Origin: Gammaproteobacteria bacterium TMED112
Lineage (GTDB): Bacteria > Pseudomonadota > Gammaproteobacteria > Magnimaribacterales > TMED112
Length of the DNA: 53,370 nt
Assembly (NCBI GenBank): GCA_002170245.2
Contig: NHFN02000019.1
Coordinates: forward strand, 4,836 to 58,205
Direction: 5' to 3'
This document shows, one piece after another, positions 39,806 to 50,876 of the stretch (positions within the stretch are counted from its first letter, which is position 1; each line of letters opens with the position of its first letter). The translations under genes were made by a program, and so were the position numbers. The notes under the pieces are model-generated. The model saw only the letters and a list, made by a program, of their open reading frames with translations. It had not been told where the DNA came from and made no database searches.

Positions 39806-41104
39806 CTAAGCTGAAAGACTTCTTCTCAATTTTTTGTAATCTTCATCAATCTCAAGATTATCTTTTTTGAGTTCTTTAGTTTTTTCACAAGCATGTATCA
39901 CTGTGGTATGGTCTCTACCACCAAAAGCCTCTCCAATTTCCGGAAGGCTGTGATTTGTAAGCTCTTTAGACAAAGCCATCGCAATTTGTCTTGGTCTTGC
40001 GATAGATCTGTTTCTTCTTTTTGAAAGCAAATCGCTCATTTTTATATTGTAATAATCAGCGACCACTCTTTGTATATTGCCAATTGTCACCATTTTTGCC
40101 TGAATGGCTAAAACATCTCTTAGTGACTCTTTAATGAGCTCTATGTTGATTTCTGATTTAGCAAACTTAGCGTTTGCTGCAACCCTTTTCAAGGCGCCCT
40201 CTAGCTCCCGAACATTAGATTTAACTTGTTGTGCAATAAAAAAAGCGCAGTCTTCAGGTAGCTCCAGGTTCATTTCCTCAGCTTTCTTAAGAAGGATGGC
40301 TGTTCTTGTTTCAAGAGCGGGCGGATCTATAACTACAGACAAACCCCAGCCAAATCTGGATTTAAGCCTATCTTCTAGCCCCTCTATTTCTTTTGGATAT
40401 CTATCACAAGAGAATATCATCATGTTTCCACTTTCAATAAGGCTGTTAAAGGTGTGGAATAGCTCATCCTGAGACTGTTCTTTTCCAGCAAAAAACTGAA
40501 TATCATCTATTAATAAGGCATTAAGGCCCCTGTAAAATTTTTTAAATTCGTTTATTGCTCCGAGCTGTAAGGCTTTGACCATATCGCTTACAAACCTCTC
40601 TGAATGCACGTAGCATATTTTTGCATTTGGTCTTTCCTCTAAAAGTTTATTTCCAATAGCATGCATAAGGTGAGTTTTGCCCAAACCTACACCACCATAA
40701 ACAAATAGTGGATTATATTGGGTTTGTGAGGCCTGTTCAGCCACCTGTTGGGCTGCAGCCAGGGCAATTTGATTAGATTTTCCTGTGACAAAGGTGTCAA
40801 AAGTATAGTTTTTGTTAAGGCCTGTTGTTTGGGGTTGTGTTTGTGTGGAAGCCTTTACAGAGACATTTAATATAAATTTATTTCGTCCTATATTGTTTTC
40901 AAGCAGAGTTGTTATTTGTGGTAAGTACTTTTCTGTGAACAAATCTCCAACAAAGTTGTTAGGCGCATAAATGTTAAAGTTGTTCTCTTTTAAATCAAAC
41001 TGAAGTGGTTTAATCCAAGAGTTAATTTCTGTACTATTTAGATCTTTTTCTAGCTCTTTAACACACTGGTTAAAAATATTTATTGTTGAAACCTTGTTAG
41101 ACAT
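39806..41104 (-). CDS. dnaA: Chromosomal replication initiator DnaA
   Basis: AAA+ origin-binding initiator, 432 residues. Domain I spans about 1-85 and the linker is short. Walker A is GGVGLGKTH (137-145), Walker B is LLIDDIQFF, and the DNA-binding domain IV carries the signature [14 protein letters not shown] near the C-terminus. It heads the dnaA-dnaN-recF-gyrB operon. No Shine-Dalgarno is seen. DnaA-box sequences at 41104-41112 and 41174-41182 flank the upstream gap and could mediate autoregulation. Confidence 0.97.
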   Translation of the reverse strand: MSNKVSTINIFNQCVKELEKDLNSTEINSWIKPLQFDLKENNFNIYAPNNFVGDLFTEKYLPQITTLLENNIGRNKFILNVSVKASTQTQPQTTGLNKNYTFDTFVTGKSNQIALAAAQQVAEQASQTQYNPLFVYGGVGLGKTHLMHAIGNKLLEERPNAKICYVHSERFVSDMVKALQLGAINEFKKFYRGLNALLIDDIQFFAGKEQSQDELFHTFNSLIESGNMMIFSCDRYPKEIEGLEDRLKSRFGWGLSVVIDPPALETRTAILLKKAEEMNLELPEDCAFFIAQQVKSNVRELEGALKRVAANAKFAKSEINIELIKESLRDVLAIQAKMVTIGNIQRVVADYYNIKMSDLLSKRRNRSIARPRQIAMALSKELTNHSLPEIGEAFGGRDHTTVIHACEKTKELKKDNLEIDEDYKKLRRSLSA

Positions 41105-41184
41105 GTTGATAAGTTTATAATACTTAAGCTTTTTAAAACATGTAATAAATACATTGTTTTTTTGTTAAAAAACTGTGGATAACT
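41104..41184. other. Candidate oriC or dnaA control region with two DnaA boxes
   Basis: The 80-bp gap between dnaA and rpmH is very AT-rich. It holds a perfect DnaA box (TTATCCACA on the minus strand, 41174-41182) and a one-mismatch box TTATCAACA (41104-41112) in the same orientation, overlapping the dnaA start codon. Between them is an ATGTA-ATAAA-TACAT inverted repeat. This is the location of oriC in Pseudomonas, but the region is short and has few boxes. Confidence 0.5.
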
Positions 41185-41319
41185 ATGAAAAGAACACTAA
41201 AGGTTACAAATATTAAGAGAAAACGAACTCATGGGTTCAGGGAAAGAATGTCAACCAAGGCTGGCAGATCTGTTCTATCAAACAGAAGGCTGAAAGGCAG
41301 AAAGTCTCTAGCTGTATAG
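41185..41319 (+). CDS. rpmH: 50S ribosomal protein L34
   Basis: A 44-residue ribosomal protein, [14 protein letters not shown] at the start and then [20 protein letters not shown], ending LKGRKSLAV; this is the invariant L34 pattern. It starts 2 nt after the perfect DnaA box, is transcribed away from dnaA, and precedes rnpA by 5 nt. Confidence 0.97.
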   Translation: MKRTLKVTNIKRKRTHGFRERMSTKAGRSVLSNRRLKGRKSLAV

Positions 41320-41324
41320 CATTA

Positions 41325-41645
41325 ATGAGCAAAGAGCTTACCCTCTCAAAAAACCAGAGAAGAAAAAAACTTACCAAAGAGGCGTTTGGTTGGGATGTTT
41401 ATGAAATAACAGCCGGGGTTTCAGTGTTTTTCAACACTAATAACGAAAACAAAAACTCTGTTTTGGTTTTAGTTCCTAAAAAAGCAGTCAAAGAGGCTTT
41501 TAGAAGAAATCTTTTAAGGAGAAGAGCAAAAGAAGTGTTTAGATTAAATGTAAAAAGGAATAAGTCTGTAGATTATTTGATAAAATTTAGTAAGTTTGTT
41601 GAGGGTTTTGAAGGCAACCTTAAGGATTTTTTTAAAAATGTTTAG
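41325..41645 (+). CDS. rnpA: Ribonuclease P protein component
   Basis: Protein subunit that binds the 5' leader of pre-tRNA with the RNase P RNA. The 106 residues are poorly conserved overall, but the family's basic motif is clear as RRNLLRRRAKEVFR, with LVLVPKKAVKEAF before it in place of the usual VSKKVGKAVxRN. Position between rpmH and yidC supports the call. It overlaps the yidC start by 8 nt, so the usual small yidD gene is missing. Confidence 0.88.
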   Translation: MSKELTLSKNQRRKKLTKEAFGWDVYEITAGVSVFFNTNNENKNSVLVLVPKKAVKEAFRRNLLRRRAKEVFRLNVKRNKSVDYLIKFSKFVEGFEGNLKDFFKNV

Positions 41646-43143
41646 TCCAAGAACAGTGTTCGCGTTTTTGTCTTTAGCTCTTGTATTGGGTTTAATTTAT
41701 GAATGGAACTCAGGCAGTAAATCAATAAAACTGGAGCAGTCTGTTTTAGTGCAAAACTCTGCAGGCCTTTCAGGGTATGAGAAGATTAGCAACAATAGTC
41801 TCGATTTGTACATTGACAAAGCTGATGGGTCAATAAAAGAAGCCTTCCTGTATGAAAAAGAGCGTGGAGATGGTCTTATTAAAACCAGGCTTATGTCAAA
41901 CGACGCTCTTCTTAAGTTCTATTTTAAAACCTCGATATCAGGCTTTCAAAATAGCATTCCTTTTAAAGTAATAAGCAAAACAAACAGCTCTCTTGTTTTA
42001 GAAGGGGCAGATCCGAATGGGAACATTCTAGAAAAAGCCTTTTATTTTGAGGGACCAAATACTGTGAAGATTGATGATAGTTTGAAACTAGCCTCTTCTT
42101 CGTTTGGCAGTATTTCTGCTTTTAAAACCTTTTACCGAAACAAAAACAAATCAATTGATTATGGGGTTTCCTTTTCAAGGGATCATTTAGCATACAGCAC
42201 GAGCGATGATGTTTTTAATGACGAGCAAATCACATCCATAACAAACAGAGAAGATTACACAGGAAACTGGATAGGTTATTCTCAAAAACACTTTGTTGTT
42301 GCGGTTTTTGACAAAAATAATCAACAAAAAATATCATTATACCCACAGGATGAGAACGGGGTTTACAGGTTTGGTTTTTCAGAAGAGGCAGTGCCGACAT
42401 CTGGGGGCTATGTTTCGACCACCAGCCTTTTCCTAGGGCCAAAACAGAAAACTGTTTTAGAGCCTATTGCTCCTCATTTTAAATACAACCTCGACCTTGG
42501 TTTTGTTTATGGGATAGGCGAATTTCTCATAGTGGTGCTTAACTTCTTCCACTCTTTGGTGGGTGATTGGGGTTTTGCAATTGTTCTACTAACCCTTGCT
42601 TTTAAAGTTTTATTGTCGCCTCTTCAAATAATGCAAATTAACTCCATGGTGAAAATGAGAAAACTTCAACCAAAAATCCAAGAAATTCAAGACATGCACA
42701 AAAATGACCAACAAAAAATTGGAATGGAAATGATGCAGCTTTACAAGAAAGAGAAGTTTAATCCTTTGGCTGGCTGTTTCCCTATGATTCCTCAAATCCC
42801 AATCTTTTTAGCAATGTTTTGGGTAACAAGAGAGGCTTTTGAGTTTAGGGGCGAAGCTTTTTTGTGGATACCCGATCTGGCTGAGTCTGACCCTTATATG
42901 GTTGCTCCGATACTTATGGGTGCAATGATGTATTTGTCACAACTTATGATGCCCAAGCCCCCACAGTCCCAAGGAATGCAAGCTCAAATATCTCGACAGA
43001 TGATGATAGTTTTTCCGCCAATGTTAACTCTTATATTTTTGTTCATGCCAGCAGGTGTTGTCATATATTCTGTAATCAACATGGCGCTTTCAATTGTCCC
43101 ACAGGCAATTATATTAAGAAGCGTAAGCCCCAATGGCGGGTAA
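41638..43143 (+). CDS. yidC: Membrane protein insertase YidC
   Basis: Inserts and folds inner-membrane proteins such as AtpE. I place the start at the ATG at 41638 (501 residues, MFSPRTVFAFLSLALVLGLI as N-terminal anchor) rather than the upstream in-frame ATG inside rnpA. A large periplasmic beta domain (about 40-300) is followed by the conserved five-helix insertase core with WGFAIVLLTLAFKVLLSPLQ, the positive QINSMVKMRKLQPKIQEIQ loop and NPLAGCFPMIPQIPIF. It overlaps mnmE by 11 nt. Confidence 0.95.
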   Translation: MFSPRTVFAFLSLALVLGLIYEWNSGSKSIKLEQSVLVQNSAGLSGYEKISNNSLDLYIDKADGSIKEAFLYEKERGDGLIKTRLMSNDALLKFYFKTSISGFQNSIPFKVISKTNSSLVLEGADPNGNILEKAFYFEGPNTVKIDDSLKLASSSFGSISAFKTFYRNKNKSIDYGVSFSRDHLAYSTSDDVFNDEQITSITNREDYTGNWIGYSQKHFVVAVFDKNNQQKISLYPQDENGVYRFGFSEEAVPTSGGYVSTTSLFLGPKQKTVLEPIAPHFKYNLDLGFVYGIGEFLIVVLNFFHSLVGDWGFAIVLLTLAFKVLLSPLQIMQINSMVKMRKLQPKIQEIQDMHKNDQQKIGMEMMQLYKKEKFNPLAGCFPMIPQIPIFLAMFWVTREAFEFRGEAFLWIPDLAESDPYMVAPILMGAMMYLSQLMMPKPPQSQGMQAQISRQMMIVFPPMLTLIFLFMPAGVVIYSVINMALSIVPQAIILRSVSPNGG

Positions 43144-44425
43144 GGGTCTTGATCCTATATTTGCACAAGGATCGCCTCCCGGGCGCTCAGCAATTGCTGT
43201 TGTTCGAATATCTGGAAGGCTGCCAGACTCTTTTTACAATGAATTAAATATTAAAAAAAACAGTCGCTCTTTTTTTTTAAGGAAGCTTGATTTCGGTGGT
43301 TTTTCTGACAGTTGTCTGGTGCTTAACTTTCCTGGGCCTAGCTCTTATACAGGAGAGAGCATGCTCGAGATTCACTCACATGGAAATCAGTTAATTGTGT
43401 CTGAGTTGTTTCGTTGGCTTGAAAAAAGGGGTCTTAGAGAAGCAGAGGCTGGGGAGTTTAGTAAAAGAGCGTTTCTTAATAGTAAAATCAGTCTTGTTGA
43501 AGCTGAAGGGGTCTCTCTTGGAATAGAGGCTGAAACAAAAGACCAGCTTGTTGCTTTAGATTCTTTTCGATCTGGGTCTTTATCAAAAAAAATTGAAAGT
43601 GTTATTTCTCAACTAAATTTAGTCTTGGTTGATTTAGAGGCTCAGCTTGATTTTTCCGATGAAGAAGGGGTTGCAGAAAAAGACGTAAGCTCAATACAAG
43701 GTTCGCTTGATTCTGTTCTTGGAGAACTAGATGCATTGTTGAAAAACTATAGGCCTTATGAAAAAAACTCATTAAAGAAAAGGGTAGTTTTGGTGGGCCG
43801 CCCTAACGTCGGCAAGTCTTCTATTTTTAATTCGCTATTGGATGAAGAGGTTGCGATTGTTTCAAAAAATGCTGGCACCACAAGAGATGTCGTAAGAAAA
43901 GTATTGCCTCTTTCCGGTTTTGAGGTTGAAATCGAAGATACCGCAGGTCTTCGTTCAGCCACGAATGACGAGGTTGAAAAAACTGGTATGGGCTTAACCA
44001 TTAAAGCTGCTTCTTCTGCAGACCTTTTAATTTATGTGAAAGATGACCCAAAAGAAATTGTCCCAAAAGAATTTAAAGAACGTTCTTTGGTGGTGCTCAA
44101 CAAATGCGACCTTGCCCCAGCTCCTACTTCATTTTCAGGAATTTCGGTTTCTGCAAAAACAGGAAAAGGTATAGATCTTTTGCTTGAAAAAATGCGAAGC
44201 CTAGCAACAAGCAGTTCTGGACAAAGGTTAGTCTCAGAAAGAACTCACAAAAAGCTTGAGAACACAATGAGCATAATGTCTAAAGAGGTTGGTGGTAACG
44301 ACTTTTTTGAAGTTACTGCTCAAAACATAAGAGACGCCAATAAGGAGCTTAATGAAATCTATGGTGAGCTAGATAATGAGAAGATACTTGATCAAATTTT
44401 TAAAAACTTCTGTATAGGCAAATAG
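43133..44425 (+). CDS. mnmE: tRNA modification GTPase MnmE
   Basis: With MnmG, builds the cmnm5 group on U34 of certain tRNAs. The 430 residues have the formyl-THF-binding N-domain, the G domain with GRPNVGKSSIFN, DTAGLR and NKCD, and the C-terminal CIGK (427-430), the conserved cysteine of the family. It overlaps yidC by 11 nt. It is separated from its partner mnmG by 184 bp, the largest gap in the window. Confidence 0.96.
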   Translation: MAGKGLDPIFAQGSPPGRSAIAVVRISGRLPDSFYNELNIKKNSRSFFLRKLDFGGFSDSCLVLNFPGPSSYTGESMLEIHSHGNQLIVSELFRWLEKRGLREAEAGEFSKRAFLNSKISLVEAEGVSLGIEAETKDQLVALDSFRSGSLSKKIESVISQLNLVLVDLEAQLDFSDEEGVAEKDVSSIQGSLDSVLGELDALLKNYRPYEKNSLKKRVVLVGRPNVGKSSIFNSLLDEEVAIVSKNAGTTRDVVRKVLPLSGFEVEIEDTAGLRSATNDEVEKTGMGLTIKAASSADLLIYVKDDPKEIVPKEFKERSLVVLNKCDLAPAPTSFSGISVSAKTGKGIDLLLEKMRSLATSSSGQRLVSERTHKKLENTMSIMSKEVGGNDFFEVTAQNIRDANKELNEIYGELDNEKILDQIFKNFCIGK

Positions 44426-44609
44426 TTTTCTTGTTGAGTTTTTGTGGATATTTTTTTAACCACATGCTGTCAACAGTTAAACAGCGCTAAACAAATAGTA
44501 TAAACACAGAGAACCCTTGCTTTTCATTTTTTATAAAACCCTTATAAAAAGGTATAATCCAAAGTTATTAACAGAAAGGGATCGCCTTAATAATAACAAT
44601 AAACATAAG
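44426..44609. other. Largest intergenic gap: possible origin region or mnmG promoter
   Basis: This 184-bp gap contains two convergent DnaA-box-like sequences five bases apart, TGTGGATAT (44443-44451, reverse orientation) and TTAACCACA (44456-44464), each one mismatch from consensus. A GCTGT…ACAGC inverted repeat follows (44466-44485 region), then a run of AT-rich sequence with a TATAAT at 44553-44558 that may be the mnmG -10. The position mnmE-mnmG is close to that of oriC in E. coli, which lies beside mnmG. Confidence 0.45.
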
Positions 44610-46424
44610 ATGAATAATATATTTGATTTAGTAGTAATAGGAGGGGGGCACGCTGGCGTAGAAGCTGTGCTTTCCGGAAAGCGAATGGGGCTCAGTGTTG
44701 CTTTAATTACGTTAGGCATAAACAAAACTGGGCGCATGTCTTGTAACCCAGCCATAGGAGGCATTGGTAAGACACACCTGGCAAAGGAAATAGACGCGCT
44801 AGGCGGTTACATGGCAGAAGCCACGGATTTAGCAGGCATTCAGTTCAGAACCCTTAACAGAAAGAAAGGACCAGCCGTTCAAGCAACAAGAGCTCAGGCT
44901 GACAAAGAGCTTTACGAAAAAACCATTCAAACAAAAATTGAAAAAGAGCAAATCGAGACGTTTGAAGATGAAATTATAGATTTTGAAGAAAAGAATGGGG
45001 AGGTTTTTGCCGCTATCGGAAAAAATAACAAATATAATGCGAAAGCATTCGTACTCACAACAGGAACGTTCCTAAACGGAACTATTTTAATAGGGAACAG
45101 CAAAAGAGAAGGAGGTAGGATAGATGAAAAAAAAGCATCTGGCTTAGAAAGCTTTTTTGAGAAACAAAGCCTTATGCTAGGCCGCCTTAAAACAGGCACG
45201 CCTCCAAGACTTGCAAAAGAAACTATCAATTTTGAGGCGCTGGAAGAACAGCCAGGAGATAAGGAAGCACTCTACATGTCGTTTATGGAAAACAAAAACC
45301 CTCACCCAAAACAGGTTTCTTGTTTTATCACAAAAACAAACATGAAAACTCACGACATAATTAAAAAAAACATAAACAAATCAGCCATATATTCTGGTCT
45401 TATAAGTGGAGTTGGACCCCGATATTGCCCTTCAATTGAAGACAAAATAATGAGGTTTGCCTCAAAAGAAAGCCACCAAATTTTTGTGGAGCCAGAAGGC
45501 CTTGAAAGCAACTGGATCTACCCAAATGGCGTGTCTACAAGTTTACCAGCTGATGTACAGGAAGAATATATAAGGTCTATTAGAGGTTTTGAGGGCGCCA
45601 CAATATTGCAGCAGGGCTATGCTGTTGAGTATGACTATATAGACCCAAGGAACCTTGAAAAAACCCTTAAGTTAAAAAATTTTAAAAACCTCTATTTGGC
45701 TGGACAAATCAATGGGACAACAGGCTATGAAGAAGCAGGAGCGCAAGGCATTATCGCAGGCATAAACGCCTCTCTTTTAGCTCTAGGAGAAAAAGAGTGG
45801 GTACCACAAAGACAAAACAGCTATATGGGTGTCTTGGTTGATGATTTAACAAAGTTCGGAGTGAGCGAACCTTATCGCATGTTTACATCGAGAGCGGAAC
45901 ACAGGCTGGTGCTGAGACAAGACAATGCTGACGAAAGAATGTTTGAGGCGGGAAAGAGAATGGGCTTAATAAGCAAAGAAAGAGAAGAGGTTTTTTTGAA
46001 AAAACAAAAAGAAAAAAAAGAAAACCTTGCTGAGCTAAAAAAGACCAAGATAAGGCTCGGAAACAAAACCAAGACTGCGCACGACCTTTGCAAAAGGAAC
46101 GATTTCACCATAGAGGGCGTAATGGAGAAGCTTACGAAAACAAACAAAAGGTTCGTGGAAACATATTACGATGTTCGGTACTCTGGCTACATAGACAAGC
46201 AAAAAAGAGAACTTGAAAAACTGCAAAACCTAGAAGAGCATGATTTGGGATTAATCTTTGATTACACTGAGGTTGTAGGTCTTTCTGGAGAAGTTAAAGA
46301 AAAACTTAACGCAACAAAACCCAAAAACTTGCTAGAAGCCTCGAATGTTGAGGGCATTACACCAGCAGCCCTAAGTGTGCTGGCCATCCACCTAAAAAAA
46401 ATAGATGCAATCAGAACAAGCTGA
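44610..46424 (+). CDS. mnmG: tRNA uridine-5-carboxymethylaminomethyl modification enzyme MnmG
   Basis: FAD-dependent partner of MnmE. I start at the ATG at 44610 (605 residues, [19 protein letters not shown]), since the FAD-binding loop GGGHAG at 11-16 fits the family; an in-frame start at 44517 would add 31 unlike residues. Further signatures are [15 protein letters not shown], RMLNTxKG-like [17 protein letters not shown] and [16 protein letters not shown]. The coding strand becomes A-rich from here through parB. It overlaps rsmG by 20 nt. Confidence 0.95.
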   Translation: MNNIFDLVVIGGGHAGVEAVLSGKRMGLSVALITLGINKTGRMSCNPAIGGIGKTHLAKEIDALGGYMAEATDLAGIQFRTLNRKKGPAVQATRAQADKELYEKTIQTKIEKEQIETFEDEIIDFEEKNGEVFAAIGKNNKYNAKAFVLTTGTFLNGTILIGNSKREGGRIDEKKASGLESFFEKQSLMLGRLKTGTPPRLAKETINFEALEEQPGDKEALYMSFMENKNPHPKQVSCFITKTNMKTHDIIKKNINKSAIYSGLISGVGPRYCPSIEDKIMRFASKESHQIFVEPEGLESNWIYPNGVSTSLPADVQEEYIRSIRGFEGATILQQGYAVEYDYIDPRNLEKTLKLKNFKNLYLAGQINGTTGYEEAGAQGIIAGINASLLALGEKEWVPQRQNSYMGVLVDDLTKFGVSEPYRMFTSRAEHRLVLRQDNADERMFEAGKRMGLISKEREEVFLKKQKEKKENLAELKKTKIRLGNKTKTAHDLCKRNDFTIEGVMEKLTKTNKRFVETYYDVRYSGYIDKQKRELEKLQNLEEHDLGLIFDYTEVVGLSGEVKEKLNATKPKNLLEASNVEGITPAALSVLAIHLKKIDAIRTS

Positions 46425-46980
46425 GTCACTTAAAAAACTTGCAGACCTAATCGCGGAGAAAAACAAACAACACAACCTCACCTCAGCAAAAACAGCCAGA
46501 GAGGTTTATAAAAACCACATTAATGACTGCGTTCAGGCCTTTCAAACAGTCCAAAACAGACTTAAAAAAACAGTTATAGACTGTGGGTCTGGTGCCGGAT
46601 TGCCAGGGCTTGTCTGGGCCACACTAGATCCTAGCAAAAACTTCTATACTGTAGACAGCACACAAAAAAAGACAGCATTTCAGAAATTAGCAATAAGGGA
46701 GCTGGGCCTTAAAAATGTAGTTGCTTTGAATGAAAGGGTCCAAAACATAACCCTAGAGCAAGAAAATACCATTGTGTTTAAGGCCTTTTCATCTGTCAAA
46801 GAAGGCCTCCTTAGTCTCAACAAAAAAAACAACCACAAAAACATACTCTTTCTTAAAAAGGACGATGAAAAAACGAACCAAGAGATAACAGAAGCGTCTT
46901 CTTTGTTATATGATTACAAAAGGCACGAATATGCGTCAAACGACACGAATATGCTCGTGCTCGAACTTTATGACAATTAA
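46405..46980 (+). CDS. rsmG: 16S rRNA (guanine-527 N7) methyltransferase RsmG
   Basis: SAM-dependent methylation of 16S rRNA G527. The 191 residues show [11 protein letters not shown] near 20, the SAM loop [13 protein letters not shown] at about 57-69 and the acidic [10 protein letters not shown]. It overlaps mnmG by 20 nt and parA by 11 nt, in the standard mnmG-rsmG-parA-parB order. Confidence 0.94.
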   Translation: MQSEQAESLKKLADLIAEKNKQHNLTSAKTAREVYKNHINDCVQAFQTVQNRLKKTVIDCGSGAGLPGLVWATLDPSKNFYTVDSTQKKTAFQKLAIRELGLKNVVALNERVQNITLEQENTIVFKAFSSVKEGLLSLNKKNNHKNILFLKKDDEKTNQEITEASSLLYDYKRHEYASNDTNMLVLELYDN

Positions 46981-47749
46981 AATAGCCATAACAAACCAGA
47001 AAGGAGGGGTTGGAAAAACAACAACGGCGGTTAATCTTGCTGCTACCCTTGCCAAGGTTAACAGAAAGGTTCTTCTGATTGATATTGACCCACAAGCAAA
47101 TGCAACCTCGGCTGCAGGCGTAGAAAAAAACACCAAAGACTCTCTCTATGAGCTTTTTGAAAATAAACTTAATCTCGATGAGTGTGTGGTTAAGGCCACC
47201 GGAGGCTACGAAATACTACCAGCAAACTCAAACCTCATTGCCACAGAAAAAATTATTGAGCAAACCAAGAATAGAGAAAAATTCTTTTCTAGAGAGCTCA
47301 AAAAAAACATCAACAAATATGATTATGTTTTATTTGACTGCCCCCCATCGTTAAACCTTCTTACTATAAATGCAATGGAATATTGTAAGAAAGTATTGGT
47401 GCCAGTGCAGTGTGAGTATTATGCACTGGAGGGTTTGGTTACTCTTAAGAGCACAATTGATCAGCTTAATGCCGCGCTTGGTTTAAAGATTGAAATAGTA
47501 GCAATTCTTAGAACAATGGCTGACTGGCGAAACCGGCTTACCAAAGAAGTTTCTGCGCAGCTTGAAAAACACTTTAAGAAAACCGTTCTTAACACAATAA
47601 TACCAAGAAATGTTAGGTTGGCAGAGGCGCCAAGCTATGGCCAATCCATAGTTGATTATGATATAAAATCAATTGGTGCGGAGGCTTTTTTAAGTTTGTC
47701 CGGCGAGTTTATCAGGAAGTTTGAAAATGGCAAAAAAAACATCTCTTAA
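46970..47749 (+). CDS. parA: Chromosome partitioning ATPase ParA (Soj)
   Basis: Deviant-Walker ATPase that moves ParB-parS complexes. I start at the ATG at 46970 (259 residues, [18 protein letters not shown]), because the P-loop KGGVGKTT at 11-18 must be N-terminal; upstream in-frame ATGs lie inside rsmG. Further motifs are DIDPQAN and [10 protein letters not shown]. It has no N-terminal helix-turn-helix, as in chromosomal Soj. It overlaps rsmG by 11 nt and parB by 23 nt. Confidence 0.96.
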   Translation: MTIKIAITNQKGGVGKTTTAVNLAATLAKVNRKVLLIDIDPQANATSAAGVEKNTKDSLYELFENKLNLDECVVKATGGYEILPANSNLIATEKIIEQTKNREKFFSRELKKNINKYDYVLFDCPPSLNLLTINAMEYCKKVLVPVQCEYYALEGLVTLKSTIDQLNAALGLKIEIVAILRTMADWRNRLTKEVSAQLEKHFKKTVLNTIIPRNVRLAEAPSYGQSIVDYDIKSIGAEAFLSLSGEFIRKFENGKKNIS

Positions 47750-48602
47750 TAAAGGGCTACAAGCTTTGCTGGGTGAGGTAACACCAAAAGCTACGAGCCC
47801 GAAAAAAACAACAACCAAAACAAAAAAATCAAACAACAGCTCATCAGGCAGCGAAATTAACATAAGCGCCATTAAGGCGAACCAATACCAACCAAGAACC
47901 AACTTTGATGAGAAAAAACTTAAAGAGCTTTCAGAGTCAATAAAAAAACACGGCGTGATTCAGCCCGTTTTGTTAAGACAGGAGGGCAAAGGGTATGAAC
48001 TTATTGCAGGAGAGAGAAGGCTTAGAGCTTCAAAACTCGCCGGCCTTAAAAAAATCCCAGCAGTGGTTGCAAAAATTTCTAATACACAGTCTCTAGAGAT
48101 CGCTATACTTGAAAACGTTCAAAGAGAAGACCTTAACCCACTAGAGGTTTCAAAAGGCTACCAAAGACTAAAGGAAGAGTTTGGTTATACACAAGATCAG
48201 GTTGCCAAAAGTGTTGGAAAACCTCGAAGCTCAATAGCAAACTCATTAAGACTATTATCGTTACCAGAAAAAGCACAAAATGAGCTCGAAAAAGGGACCA
48301 TATCTGAAGGCCACGCCAAGGTTTTGTTAGGAGTTGATCCGTCAAAAATAGAAGCTATTCTTGAAAGAGTTTTGTTCGAACAGCTTTCTGTAAGGGCTCT
48401 AGAAAACTCACTAAATAATACAAGCAAAAACCAAACTAACAAGAGTGAAAAATCAAGAGACGAGCTTAACCTAGAGTCAGCTTTAAGCTCAAAACTGGGG
48501 TCGAAAGTAACTATTGATGATACTAAAGGAAAAGGAAAAATGACCATCAAATACTATTCTTACGATGAGCTTGATGGAATCATTGAGAAAATATCATCTT
48601 AA
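47727..48602 (+). CDS. parB: Chromosome partitioning protein ParB (Spo0J)
   Basis: CTP-dependent sliding clamp that loads at parS. I start at the ATG at 47727 (291 residues, [17 protein letters not shown]), a family-typical ParA-interacting N-terminus; residues 18-42 are a Lys/Thr/Ser-rich linker. CTPase motifs are GERRLRA (95-101) and [10 protein letters not shown], followed by a helix-turn-helix around [20 protein letters not shown] and a C-terminal dimerisation domain. Its likely targets are the two parS sites in recF. Confidence 0.96.
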   Translation: MAKKTSLNKGLQALLGEVTPKATSPKKTTTKTKKSNNSSSGSEINISAIKANQYQPRTNFDEKKLKELSESIKKHGVIQPVLLRQEGKGYELIAGERRLRASKLAGLKKIPAVVAKISNTQSLEIAILENVQREDLNPLEVSKGYQRLKEEFGYTQDQVAKSVGKPRSSIANSLRLLSLPEKAQNELEKGTISEGHAKVLLGVDPSKIEAILERVLFEQLSVRALENSLNNTSKNQTNKSEKSRDELNLESALSSKLGSKVTIDDTKGKGKMTIKYYSYDELDGIIEKISS

Positions 48603-48611
48603 CCCTGTAAA
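48583..48611 (+). promoter_or_regulatory. Possible ATP synthase operon promoter
   Basis: TTGAGA (48583-48588) and TGTAAA (48606-48611) with a 17-bp spacer lie at the end of parB, giving a predicted start near 48618 and a short leader before atpB at 48645. The match to consensus is 5/6 and 4/6. A promoter inside parB would fit the 42-nt gap. Confidence 0.35.
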
Positions 48612-48620
48612 CAACAATAA

Positions 48621-49637
<1,017 letters not shown>

Positions 49638-49650
49638 GGAGGTTGTGAAT

Positions 49651-49881
49651 ATGGAAGTAGAAGCTGCAAAATTTATAGGAGCAGGGTTAATGTTTGGTTT
49701 GGCTGCAATCGGGGCTGGAGTGGGCGCGGGCGTTTTAAGCTCTAAGCTAATCGAGTCAATTGCAAGACAACCAGAGCTAGAAGATCAACTAAGACCTACA
49801 TACTTTTTGGGTATTGGTCTTGTAGATGCTGTGCCAATGATTTCAGTTGGTCTGGCGTTTTACGTATTATTTGTTGCTTAA
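49651..49881 (+). CDS. atpE: ATP synthase F0 subunit c
   Basis: Membrane ring subunit. The start is the ATG at 49651 (76 residues) because a strong Shine-Dalgarno AAGGAGG sits at 49636-49642. Two helices form a hairpin: the first has the glycine-rich GAGVGAGVL, the loop is ARQPE, and the second carries the ion-binding D59 in GLVDAVPMISVGL. The residues expected for sodium binding are not seen, so proton coupling is likely. Confidence 0.96.
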   Translation: MEVEAAKFIGAGLMFGLAAIGAGVGAGVLSSKLIESIARQPELEDQLRPTYFLGIGLVDAVPMISVGLAFYVLFVA

Positions 49882-49884
49882 AAA

Positions 49885-50361
49885 ATGAATTTAAATGCAA
49901 CACTACTTGGACAGATGATAGCTTTTGGGCTGTTCGTTTGGTTTTGTTGGAAGTTTGTTTGGCCACCATTATTAGCCGCCATGGATGAGAGAGCTGAAAA
50001 GATAGAGCAGGGTCTTAAAGACTCTGAAGAGAGCGCAAACAAAATTCTTGATGCTGAAGAACAAAGCAAAAAAATGTTGGCTGAAGCAAAAAAAGAAGCA
50101 AAAAAGATAATGGATAATGCTAAAAACCAGTCTGAAAAGATTGTGGATGAGTCAAAAAATAAAGCTACAGAAGAAAAGGAAAGAATCGTGGGTTCAGCTC
50201 AATCTGAAATAGAAAAAGAGGTTGTTAATGCAAAGAAAACTCTAGAAAAAGATTTTGCATCAAGCGTTATGTCAGCAGTAAAAAAGATAGTTGCCAAAGA
50301 GGTTTCTGAGAGCAGCCATCAAAACACAGTAGACAAAAGCCTAGACGATTTTAGAAAATGA
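49885..50361 (+). CDS. atpF: ATP synthase F0 subunit b
   Basis: Peripheral stalk subunit, 158 residues: one N-terminal membrane helix (about 7-26) followed by [12 protein letters not shown] and a long charged, alanine-rich coiled coil. The start begins 3 nt after atpE ends, and the end overlaps atpH by 4 nt. Confidence 0.94.
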   Translation: MNLNATLLGQMIAFGLFVWFCWKFVWPPLLAAMDERAEKIEQGLKDSEESANKILDAEEQSKKMLAEAKKEAKKIMDNAKNQSEKIVDESKNKATEEKERIVGSAQSEIEKEVVNAKKTLEKDFASSVMSAVKKIVAKEVSESSHQNTVDKSLDDFRK

Positions 50362-50876
50362 ATAAACTATTAGAGGTGTACTCAAAAGGGCTTTATGACT
50401 CATTAAGAAACGAGAGCATAACTAGTGTGGTTGAGCATTTTCAACATATCTCTAATGATGCTTCTGTTGGCGAATTGACGGATTTGTTTAAAAACAAAAC
50501 TGTTCAAAAAGAAGAGAAACTTAAGGCAGCTATAGCCCTTGTTGATGGGGATAGCGACTTAGAGGCGTTTATGAAGACCCTTGGAAATAATGGGCGCTTA
50601 GATTTATTGCCAGCCATATTTAGTTTTTTTGTGGATTATGCATCTAGAAGACAAAACAATGTGCCAGTAAAGGTAACAGTAAATGAAGAGCCAAATGAAG
50701 AAATCAAAAACAAAGTATCTTTATTTGTTACACAAAAAATGGGACACAAAACCCCAATTAAATATGAAATAAACAAAGCAATGCTGGGTGGTGTTGTTTT
50801 AAAGTACAAAGACAACGAGATAGACTTGAGCGTTGATAATAAACTAGATGGATTAAACTCGGTTTTAACAAATTAA
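50358..50876 (+). CDS. atpH: ATP synthase F1 subunit delta
   Basis: Links the peripheral stalk to the F1 head. The 172 residues have the helical N-terminal domain and the conserved C-terminal pattern [22 protein letters not shown], equivalent to xxDPxLIGGxxIxxGDxxxDxS. It overlaps atpF by 4 nt (ATGA). Confidence 0.93.
   Translation: MNKLLEVYSKGLYDSLRNESITSVVEHFQHISNDASVGELTDLFKNKTVQKEEKLKAAIALVDGDSDLEAFMKTLGNNGRLDLLPAIFSFFVDYASRRQNNVPVKVTVNEEPNEEIKNKVSLFVTQKMGHKTPIKYEINKAMLGGVVLKYKDNEIDLSVDNKLDGLNSVLTN

Noticed and set aside
42863-42871. TGTGGATAC inside yidC, a one-mismatch DnaA box
   Set aside because: Single match inside a coding region encoding conserved residues; no partner box nearby.
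44517-44609. N-terminal extension of MnmG from the ATG at 44517
   Set aside because: The extra 31 residues are unlike MnmG N-termini and would span the -10 box and AT-rich gap; the ATG at 44610 gives the standard FAD-binding start.
44927-45229. Antisense ORFs of 60-100 residues inside mnmG and other genes
   Set aside because: They are shadows of the coding strand: low-complexity Ser/Phe/Leu-rich translations with no recognisable motif and no ribosome-binding site.
46910-46969. Longer ParA reading from 46910
   Set aside because: It would place 20 Cys/Met-rich residues before the P-loop and lies inside rsmG; the ATG at 46970 yields the usual N-terminus.
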